Source: Flavobacteriaceae bacterium LSUCC0859 (GTDB lineage Bacteria > Bacteroidota > Bacteroidia > Flavobacteriales > Flavobacteriaceae). Taken from it: DNA of 64,000 nt. Position 1 is the stretch's first letter. Each line of letters opens with the position of its first letter. Shown piece by piece: positions 59,301 to 64,000 of the stretch. A program made the position numbers and the translations under genes. The notes under the pieces are model-generated. The model searched no databases. It had not been told where the DNA came from and saw only the letters and a list, made by a program, of their open reading frames with translations. Location: positions 17,228 through 81,227 of the forward strand of contig JAKOGP010000007.1 in NCBI GenBank assembly GCA_022239325.1. The letters run 5' to 3'.

Positions 59301-62300
59301 CGTCACTTAAACTAATAGTCATAGTTACAGTAGCACTGTTCGAAGTCAAATTTGAAAGCAGTGCAAAGGTGGCGGTAATGCTTCCTCCATTTTCAGATAA
59401 GGTGTTTCCACTTGTTGTTACACTTATTCCTGGTGGGTCTGTGTTTTGATTGGTGATAGTTTGCGTTGGAAGCGTAGATCCATTATAAGCAGAATCACTA
59501 GATACTGTGGTACCCGTGATAGTATAACTCTGAGCACCGTCTCTAAGAAGTGCTCCACTATTTTCAGTGTCATCTATACCTGTTACTGTAATGGTTTGTG
59601 GGGTGTTCCAGTTACTTGTAGTGAAAGTCAAACTAGAGGGGCTAATAGTACCCTCTGTAGCGTCATTCACATAAAAATTCAGAGTTACATCGGCCGTAGG
59701 CGCTTGTGGTAATACTGCAGATATTTGAGCTGTGTCTCCATCCTCATCTGTAGTAGCATCTCCATCTACAATACTTAGAGTTGGAATGATACTTCTTGTG
59801 AGTGTTATGGTATAGGTGGTATTTGATCCATCTGGGGCATATACTATGATAGTAACCGTACTTGTCCCATAAGGAATGTTGTAAAGCGTGTCACTGGTAC
59901 TAGCAGTTGGAATACCATTAATAGTCATGCTTGCTACGTTACTATTAGTTGTAGCAGAAAAGGTAGTAGTGCCTACTGTAGCGCCAACACTCATAGCATA
60001 AGAATAGGTGCTGCTATTAAAAGTAGGACTGAGTGTAATATTGTTAAAGCTAATGTCTGATAAACTACTGTCGTTGTCTAAAATAGTAATAGTTCCTGTA
60101 GCTGTTTTAGACTCTGAGCCTCTTGTAGCAGTGGCTGAGACCGTGTAGCTTGAGCCTGGTGTTAGCGCGTTTGCATCTGGGATAGTGAGTGACCATGAGT
60201 AACCATCTACAGTAAGTGCGTCTGATGTGGTATAAGTGATTCCGTTAACTATCACACTTAAAACATCTGTACCTCCTTGATTACTTCCCCATGTTCCTGT
60301 AATGGTTGGTGTAAGGTCTGAATAGGTAGCCGCAGTAACAGTAGGTGCTAAAATAGCATTGGTGCTAATCTCATTTAAAGACCCTTTAATTACTATACCA
60401 AGCTCTTCCCAGGTTTTAGTGAGATCTGCTGTCCTGTCGTCAATTCCACCTATATCTCCATTGGCAGTCTGAGAGGTGGAAGTAAATGTGTAAATGGCAA
60501 ACATACTGTCTCCATCTATGGAAGCTCCAAGTGCATCTGACACAAAACTCTTTAAAGATTCTTCTGTAAAAGCAAATTCAATCCAAGTGTCTGTTTCATC
60601 GCTATCTAAATCAGTGTCTGCGTCATAAGCCTTTATAAAAGCATCTCTAGAGGTGAGTTTTCTCTCTATATTGTCATTATTAGAACTATTCAACCAGCCT
60701 GTATTAGAAGGACCTGTACCAGCTTTAGATGGGTCTGATAAATGAAAAGCTACATAAGGCGTATTGTCTTTAACATTAGCCTCTACAAAAACGTCTGCCA
60801 CATAATTGTTGTCTTTGTCAAGGGCCAAATAAAAGGAAGTTCCTAATTTTCCTCTGGAATGACTCGCACCCATTCTAACTCTAAAGTAATACACCTCATC
60901 ACTAGAAGCGCCTGTGCTAAAATTGTAAGTAGCTCTTTGAGTCTCAAGCATGGCATTCGTAGCGTCTCCAACTAAATCGGTGTCTTTAACTGCCTGCTGA
61001 TCATCATTTGGGTCAAAATTGGCTAGTTTAATTAAAGGTTTCCAGGGATCTGTAGCCTGTGGTATTACGCTAATTGGGTTTCCAACGTTTACCAGACCAG
61101 AAACATTAGATGTAATACTACAGCCACCCTTTGAGACTACTACATAATAATACCATTTAGAAACAGTATCTGTTGGAGGTGTGAAGGTGTCACTGGTAGC
61201 TCCACCAATGGACGTGCCACCCGTGTTGCTATTAGATGCATTTTTATACCACTGATAAGATACTCCTGTACTATTACTTACTGAAACACTAAGGTCTGTT
61301 GGGGTTGCACTAGGTAACAAACTTTGATTGGCAGTACTTGGATGCCTATCAATCTCGAATTTCTCTAATGTAAGAACATTAGAATATAAAACCAACGAAG
61401 AATTAGAAGTGTCTGTAGCTTCTCTTCTAAAGTAAGTAGTTTGCGAAATTTCACTAGGATTATAAGTTAATGTTGTTTCACCAGGTATATCAGTATAATT
61501 TGAGTTATCTGTGCTAACTTGCCATTGGTAACTAAAAGTACCAGAACCACCATTTGCAGCAGCTGTAGAAGTAAAAGCATCTGGATCTGTACTTGAAGTA
61601 CAAAAAACAGAAGTGGTAGAAGATATTGTGCCGCCTGATTGAAGAAGAGTAATTTTCACATAACCAGAACCATTATTATACTGACTAAGGTTTACTATAT
61701 CAGAAGAAGATCCATTATAAAAACCATCAGAGGTTTTTTTATTTGTAGCAGTATTTATAATATATGAACCACCACCACCACCACCTTCTCTTTTACTAGC
61801 ACCACATTCAGTTATATGTGCCCCTCCAGCACCTCCTGAGTAGCCACCTCCACCTCCACCACCAACTGTACTATTACAGGTACTACCACCACCACCAAAA
61901 CCTCCATAACTTTTACCAGAGTGACCATCGGGTAAACCTCCATAGCCTCCATTTAAAAAAGATGAGCCTTCACTAGTAGAGCTTGATGAGCCATGAGAAC
62001 CATCAGTATTAAATCCACCTCCTCCACCTCCTGAATGCCCTCCAGCAGAGCAAGCAGATCCACCATTTCCATTTGAACCTCCTGAGCTAACCCCATAAGT
62101 ACTATCAGTACCACTTGTACTCGTTGATCCATTTATTCCATTGTTATCAGATGAAGCACCACCACCACCACCTGCAATGATCAAAGGACTTGTTCCTGAG
62201 ACAACAAACGAACCACCACCACCACCACCAGTTCTACCGGCGTTAGTTCCAATTTGGCCTGATAAAATTTTAATTTGAGTTCCTGCTGTTAATTGAACAT

Positions 62301-62601
62301 CAGCCATAACAATCGCACCATAACCAGGTATTGTGATATCTCCCGTTTTACCTCTTGATCCTGCAACTTCAATTCTATATTCAGCTGTATTTGGAACCGT
62401 CCAACTATAAATACCATTAGAGTAGGAAACAGCGCCACCTAATCCACCATCAGTTATGTTTTCAGAAGGGCCAGGCGATCTCCCGGTTCCAGTGGCATTG
62501 AATGTTTTATATGGTAAACTTTGCCCAAAAACATTAACCTGTATTAAAAAGACAAAAGCTATTAATATTAAACCTTTTAAAGATTTTGTAATATGGCTCA
62601 T
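53308..62601 (-). CDS. Giant modular cell-surface adhesin, T9SS cargo
   Basis: About 3,097 residues. Order from the N-terminus: signal peptide (ends VNVFGQ); glycine-rich domain at about 115-285, like that of ALK/LTK receptors; Ig-like segment (320-415); unassigned domain (520-750); cadherin-like beta sandwich (840-940); Calx-beta-like pair (940-1190); LamG (1240-1425, ALNFDGTNDYVDL...DEVRIWN); nine Big-like modules with repeated DITKTYGDADF (1755-2540); about two dozen calcium-binding TSP3 repeats (2540-3005); and a T9SS type B sorting domain at the end (GYRNDWRGTYKNS to GWLYITY). ATG at 62601 is preferred to TTG at 62622 because it begins the signal peptide. It follows sprF by only 27 bases. 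Adhesin, gliding or biofilm role is inferred. Confidence 0.88.
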   Translation of the reverse strand: MSHITKSLKGLILIAFVFLIQVNVFGQSLPYKTFNATGTGRSPGPSENITDGGLGGAVSYSNGIYSWTVPNTAEYRIEVAGSRGKTGDITIPGYGAIVMADVQLTAGTQIKILSGQIGTNAGRTGGGGGGSFVVSGTSPLIIAGGGGGASSDNNGINGSTSTSGTDSTYGVSSGGSNGNGGSACSAGGHSGGGGGGFNTDGSHGSSSSTSEGSSFLNGGYGGLPDGHSGKSYGGFGGGGSTCNSTVGGGGGGGYSGGAGGAHITECGASKREGGGGGGSYIINTATNKKTSDGFYNGSSSDIVNLSQYNNGSGYVKITLLQSGGTISSTTSVFCTSSTDPDAFTSTAAANGGSGTFSYQWQVSTDNSNYTDIPGETTLTYNPSEISQTTYFRREATDTSNSSLVLYSNVLTLEKFEIDRHPSTANQSLLPSATPTDLSVSVSNSTGVSYQWYKNASNSNTGGTSIGGATSDTFTPPTDTVSKWYYYVVVSKGGCSITSNVSGLVNVGNPISVIPQATDPWKPLIKLANFDPNDDQQAVKDTDLVGDATNAMLETQRATYNFSTGASSDEVYYFRVRMGASHSRGKLGTSFYLALDKDNNYVADVFVEANVKDNTPYVAFHLSDPSKAGTGPSNTGWLNSSNNDNIERKLTSRDAFIKAYDADTDLDSDETDTWIEFAFTEESLKSFVSDALGASIDGDSMFAIYTFTSTSQTANGDIGGIDDRTADLTKTWEELGIVIKGSLNEISTNAILAPTVTAATYSDLTPTITGTWGSNQGGTDVLSVIVNGITYTTSDALTVDGYSWSLTIPDANALTPGSSYTVSATATRGSESKTATGTITILDNDSSLSDISFNNITLSPTFNSSTYSYAMSVGATVGTTTFSATTNSNVASMTINGIPTASTSDTLYNIPYGTSTVTIIVYAPDGSNTTYTITLTRSIIPTLSIVDGDATTDEDGDTAQISAVLPQAPTADVTLNFYVNDATEGTISPSSLTFTTSNWNTPQTITVTGIDDTENSGALLRDGAQSYTITGTTVSSDSAYNGSTLPTQTITNQNTDPPGISVTTSGNTLSENGGSITATFALLSNLTSNSATVTMTISLSDATEASFSANSIVTSSVVTLTDSASSTSVVIYGVDDNINDGDVSFTLVTGDPTSDLDTGTESYDALTASDIADVNLQTTDNDKVGDIYTDFGGYWSSGAGNINSTKPNTDHDLLGFDFGGKTYATGVDNSILDTQSLVGRSNALNFDGTNDYVDLNSNVFGGSSVSNFTIEFWFKPDNSILNDNQYHNIIGNPEGSSTSKRNPSIWFKNGYLHYDSSDVGKVTTSSVTPLSIWYHVSWVKNGTSSILRVNGETVLNEAISGSLTLYGNYYIGKADNYFKGLIDEVRIWNVVRTEDQIRASMNRSLTGNESGLLAYYDFNQETASGSNTGATTLIDRTGSGNTGTLEGFALSGSSSNWVLGKQLYESETFQALPLSNLATSGSNYNRIQASSVSAPTGTASKTSIGLSLTDGTQGLNMGSGLTNIPQFKQSLKVSVNASSVTDTTPDILVSQVDVPSASPDQLWFENSSGALVGNKLNIDFSAVAKQGEWLSKNYSIPGNTATTETTSPVRVKAITLSEFGLTQSDAANLASLVYLPSGVSDPAFIAYNTGSITPTTATMSATRVPASYNYGTTLSPTIQIQLQDANGNNVSQENTPIVVGVSSGTATLSGTLEVNTDSNGVATFTDLKINGTSDVTLAFSSPGLDTATTTLSFERITTTMSGFPGFTVNTLQEPFALTPPTTNSTAPIIYSSTNTAVATVDSSTGSVTVVGAGTTSITAFVIQNDYYTAGTITATMTVIKSDATIVDFTDITKTFGDADFPLTGTSSSTGAITYTVSDTTVATVSGNTVTIVGAGTTSITLTQASDATYNSATATITLTVNKATPSYTVTDVTKTYDDPAFNIDSSMLVSSSTGTLTFTVSDTTVATLTGTNTLNIQGAGSTVITAVQSATDNYTTGTTSFTLSVDKNNAVILSDSSSPISDVTLAFSDPSFAKTATSSSTGSFTFSSSNTDVIALSTTATTTTSKTVSHTIVGAGTSIITVSQAADANYNAATVSYTVTVSKADPNLSAISDITKTYGDANDTVINTLSTTTAIQYTSSNPSVVQIASTEVGSDTQTATLAFTGAGTAIVTATLSETANYESATTSFTVTVTKATPTLSGFADITKTYGDADFSLVQPTSNSDGGFTYASSNTATATITGDKVSMTHSGNVVITATQAATANYNSGTISLTLTINKGTQNINVSPLPNTKPLKDFTTIPLTATSSSGNPVNVSLASGSVATLSGTVGNYELTSIGTTGVITVTFSVNATTRYNAASVSLSMDVVKTAQSISYAPALPTEVNYRDGLSIPLTASASSGLGVSYSVVSGPATLSGNSLTISQTGVVVVEASQSGSAAFNPAPVVQKTITIKPGVVTLSNFSIPAKVDSDPDFTITAPTSSVPGTIVYSSSDLSVATISGSTMEIIAAGTTTITAKQLAIPNKYNSASIQTSFVVAVGDTDGDGVLDPFDLCPGTIAGASVDANGCAAYQRDTDSDGVMDHIDNCVTTSNPDQADADGDGIGDVCDNAPNTPNADQADTDGDGIADVLDEDDDNDGCLDSQDDLPLDASECTDTDADGIGDNADTDLDNDGVLNGTDNCPSTPNADQLDTDGDGTGDVCDTDDDGDGFSDTDEIACGTDPLDYDQTPIDTDGDGIPNCLDEDDDNDGYSDQDEIACGSDPILASSKPSDTDLDGIANCIDEDDDGDGVEDTEDAFPVDPSEWTDTDGDGIGNNADTDDDNDGQSDTDEIACGSDPLDNSSVSLDYDQDGIPNCVDEDSDNDGVLNTADAFPLDPAEWTDTDGDSIGNNADEDDDDDGYSDLDELECNSNPLDVDDLPGDLDQDGIPDCLDNDIDGDGCLNEADAFPRDPSECSDADGDGLGDNIDIDSDNDGVPNSQDAFPLDPSETKDSDGDGIGDNADTDDNNDGFDDAKLEVSGVLTPNSSGLEATWKIINLDMYPNARVSVYNKNGQEVFSAQGYRNDWRGTYKNSADPLPAASYYYVIELNTGEKPLTGWLYITY
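53590..55000 (-). repeat. Tandem thrombospondin type 3 (calcium-binding) repeat array
   Basis: The coding strand contains about 24 tandem D-x-D-x-D-G-x-x-D motifs such as DTDGDGIPN and DEDDDNDGYSD. Expected to bind many calcium ions and form a stiff stalk between the Big modules and the sorting domain. Confidence 0.9.
54990..57340 (-). repeat. Tandem Big-like immunoglobulin modules of the adhesin
   Basis: Nine modules of roughly 80 residues, several sharing (D/A)DITKT(Y/F)GDA(D/N), VSDTTVATVSG and GAGTTSITxTQ blocks. They extend the protein away from the cell. High DNA similarity between modules makes assembly errors possible here. Confidence 0.85.
61750..62260 (-). repeat. Glycine-rich domain of the adhesin
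   Basis: About 170 residues, very rich in Gly and Ser with poly-Gly stretches, interrupted by hydrophobic turns (SFVVSGTSPLIIAGGGGGASSD, GGYSGGAGGAHITECG, GGGGGSYIINTAT) and three Cys. The order of blocks resembles the glycine-rich extracellular domain of ALK/LTK receptors. Confidence 0.7.
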
Positions 62602-62628
62602 AGTTACTGTTCTATTCTTCAATGTATT

Positions 62629-63573
62629 TTATTCTAACTTATCCTTGTTATCTTCCTTCTGAGTTTGGTTATTGGCTTTACTATCCCCAAACTTAAACCT
62701 CAAAAACAATTCATGAGTGTTTGCCCTAAGGGCTGTGCTGCTGGTTCTTTGACCCATTTCATAGCCGTACCCAAAGTCAAAGAGCTTCATACCTTTAAAA
62801 GCTAGCATGGCACTGATGTAATCATTATTACTCACGCCCATGCCTAATTCCAATTGATCCTTTAAGTTAATCTTGCCAATGGCCGTGATTTGGTTTGGGG
62901 CGTCACTGACCATGCGGTACAAAAAAGCAGGCTCTAATGAAATGGTGCTGTTTAGCTTCCATGCAAAACCACCACTGGCATATAAGTGTGGCTTGTCTGT
63001 GGCTGTTGCCTGAATACCATTGATTTCTTTGAACCTTTTGGTATTTAAAAAATTAGGGACTGAGAGTCCAAAGAAGTATGTCTTGGACGTTAAATAGGCA
63101 CCCACACCTAGAAGCGGGTTTAGATAGTTTTGAATGTTACCAAGAGATTCATTGTTCTCTTGGGTAATTCTATCTAGCCTTTCAAGATCTATATTGTTAT
63201 AATTAGCTCCTGCTTTAATTCCAAGATGCAGATTGGTTTGATCATTTAACTGTAATCTATAGCTATAATCTACAGAGACCATTCCTTGGTTTTCTACATA
63301 GACCCTATCTGATAAAAAGGAGAAACCCCAAGAGGCCTTATTTTTTTCAATGGAGTTATATACGAGAGAAGTAGCTCTGGGGGCATCTTCTATTCCAGAC
63401 CAAGCAGCCCTGTAACCAAGACCTATAAACTGACCCTCACTTCCAGTGAAAGCAGGATTGTAAATTCCCATATTCTGTTCAAAAAACAAAAAATTAGGCT
63501 GTTGTTGGGCAAATGAAGTGAATGAGACAGTGATTAATAAAACACTGAAAATTTTTAAAGATTTAGGCTTCAA
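62629..63573 (-). CDS. PorP/SprF family type IX secretion outer-membrane protein
   Basis: A 314-residue outer-membrane barrel of the PorP/SprF family, recognised from the QQQPNFLFFEQNMGIYNPAFTGSEG start, the LSDRVYVENQGMVSVDYSYRL block and the HELFLRFKFG end. SprF-like proteins help T9SS cargo adhesins such as SprB reach the surface. The frame starts with TTG at 63573: an in-frame TAA lies two codons upstream, and no ATG precedes the signal peptide. It is upstream of the adhesin in the same operon, the reverse of the usual sprB-sprF order. A promoter lies at 63601-63631. Confidence 0.9.
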   Translation of the reverse strand: MKPKSLKIFSVLLITVSFTSFAQQQPNFLFFEQNMGIYNPAFTGSEGQFIGLGYRAAWSGIEDAPRATSLVYNSIEKNKASWGFSFLSDRVYVENQGMVSVDYSYRLQLNDQTNLHLGIKAGANYNNIDLERLDRITQENNESLGNIQNYLNPLLGVGAYLTSKTYFFGLSVPNFLNTKRFKEINGIQATATDKPHLYASGGFAWKLNSTISLEPAFLYRMVSDAPNQITAIGKINLKDQLELGMGVSNNDYISAMLAFKGMKLFDFGYGYEMGQRTSSTALRANTHELFLRFKFGDSKANNQTQKEDNKDKLE

Positions 63574-63600
63574 AATTTTAGGTTATAACTTAATTAACCC

Positions 63601-63631
63601 CAAAAATATCTATTAATGTTTGGAAAACAAA
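63601..63631 (-). promoter_or_regulatory. Promoter of sprF-adhesin operon
   Basis: On the minus strand TTTG (63628-63631), a 19-base spacer and TATTTTTG (63601-63608) fit the Bacteroidota consensus well. The transcription start would fall near 63594, about 20 bases before the TTG start codon. Confidence 0.7.
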
Positions 63632-63804
63632 ATAGCTGAAATATTAACCTGTACGATTTCTACGAAATCATACTAATTTGTCAGAAAAAAAGCAGTTTTA
63701 TCTAACTTATCTAAAAATAGACCTACTTACTCATCACCTAAAACCATGGTTCATACAGGTTATATATTAACCTCAAATCTTCAAAAAAATAGTTCGAAGA
63801 CCCC

Positions 63805-63823
63805 CTCAGGTTCCACTTCAAAA
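63805..63823 (+). repeat. tmRNA 3-prime end sequence, copy C (degenerate)
   Basis: CTCAGGTTCCACTTCAAAA matches the tmRNA 3-prime end and its first flanking bases (53070-53088) at 17 of 19 positions, and GTTCGA, the T-loop core, occurs just upstream (63792-63797). It joins directly to the repeat at 63820, as though the tmRNA flank from 53089 to 53258 had been removed. Confidence 0.6.
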
Positions 63824-63893
63824 GCTTGCTTTTGTAGGTGAGGTTGTTTCTTTCTTTTATTGAGGTTCCCTTTTAATATGTAATATATAACCA
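63820..63893 (-). repeat. Direct repeat, right copy (end of adhesin 2 and flank)
   Basis: Matches 53255-53328 at 73 of 74 bases. It contains the stop codon of the second adhesin and its non-coding flank. See the left copy for comparison. Confidence 0.9.
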
Positions 63894-64000
63894 GCCAGTG
63901 ATAGGCTCTTCTCCTGTGTTTAATTCTACTACATAGTAATAAGAACCTGCAGGAAGTGGGTCTGCACTGTTTTTATAAGTACCTCTCCAATCGTTTTTAT
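63873..64000 (-). CDS. C-terminus of a second giant T9SS adhesin (cut by window)
   Basis: The minus-strand frame from the window edge to TAA at 63873 encodes 41 residues, beginning KNDWRGTYKNSADPLP and ending TGWLYITY. They differ from the C-terminus of the adhesin at 53308 at only five of 41 positions, so this is a paralogue with the same T9SS type B sorting domain. The start and the size of the gene lie beyond the window. It has its own stop and flank and is in tandem with the first module. Confidence 0.88.
   Translation of the reverse strand, partial: KNDWRGTYKNSADPLPAGSYYYVVELNTGEEPITGWLYITY

Larger units (their letters stand above)
63574..63872. other. Intergenic region between the two adhesin modules
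   Basis: This 299-base gap holds the promoter of the sprF operon, a small stem at 63655-63669, inverted TAACCTGTA/TACAGGTTA copies (63645-63653 and 63754-63762), a degenerate tmRNA 3-prime end (63805-63823) and the flank of the adhesin repeat. No small gene is evident. Confidence 0.6.

Noticed and set aside
63789..63823. A tRNA gene at the right end of the intergenic region
   Set aside because: Only a T-loop-like GTTCGA and an acceptor-like end are present; no 5-prime acceptor arm, D-arm or anticodon arm can be built.

Overview
The window looks like a chromosome segment of a flavobacterium (phylum Bacteroidota), most likely a pigmented marine Flavobacteriaceae. Five things point there: Bacteroidota-type promoters (TTTG, about 20 bases, TAnnTTTG) upstream of several genes; a tmRNA whose tag reads GENNYALAA; a fused SecDF; a PorP/SprF protein next to a giant adhesin with a type IX secretion (T9SS) C-terminal domain; and a carotenoid operon with CruF and two CrtI-family desaturases. 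The DNA is AT-rich. No tRNA, rRNA, insertion sequence, CRISPR array, integrase or phage gene was seen.

Layout. Positions 1-2900 hold a cut-off FAD amino-acid dehydrogenase, then a two-gene unit (exported Gfo/Idh/MocA oxidoreductase plus DUF1080 lipoprotein) that fits 3-keto-sugar chemistry. Positions 3055-8887 are a carotenoid operon headed by a MerR/B12-binding regulator with the CarH photoreceptor residues: crtI, crtB, crtZ, crtD-like, cruF. A lycopene cyclase is missing locally. Positions 8876-29395 are mostly housekeeping on the minus strand: a thioredoxin-like protein without its cysteines, aconitase, two SurA-type chaperone genes, rimO, ftsY, DUF4295, rpmG, rpmB, cinA with an Hpt protein, a FAH-family enzyme, an exonuclease, an esterase, a 2-oxoacid dehydrogenase E2, recR, a sodium symporter, fabH, and a TetR-UbiB pair with an unusually structured leader. 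Positions 29767-52608 continue with htpG, secDF, mdh, gyrB, asnB, DUF2911, an amidohydrolase, a TPR/beta-barrel envelope pair, an FtsE-like ATPase, polyphosphate glucokinase, typA, kdsA and a lysine-type dehydrogenase.

Positions 52669-64000 are the accessory part. tmRNA is followed by a giant modular adhesin of about 3,100 residues, its PorP/SprF partner with a TTG start, and then the 3-prime end of a second, closely related adhesin. The last bases of the tmRNA recur twice, once just before each adhesin 3-prime end, and the adhesin 3-prime ends share 73 of 74 bases. This suggests tandem duplication, or serial insertion, of a surface-adhesin module at the tmRNA 3-prime end, and is the most unusual structure in the window.

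How the genes fit together: the regulator at 3084 probably switches pigment synthesis with light, and CruF plus CrtD point to a monocyclic myxol- or saproxanthin-type carotenoid. The adhesin/SprF block is probably T9SS cargo with its outer-membrane partner, for gliding or surface attachment. Most of the rest is conserved core genome.
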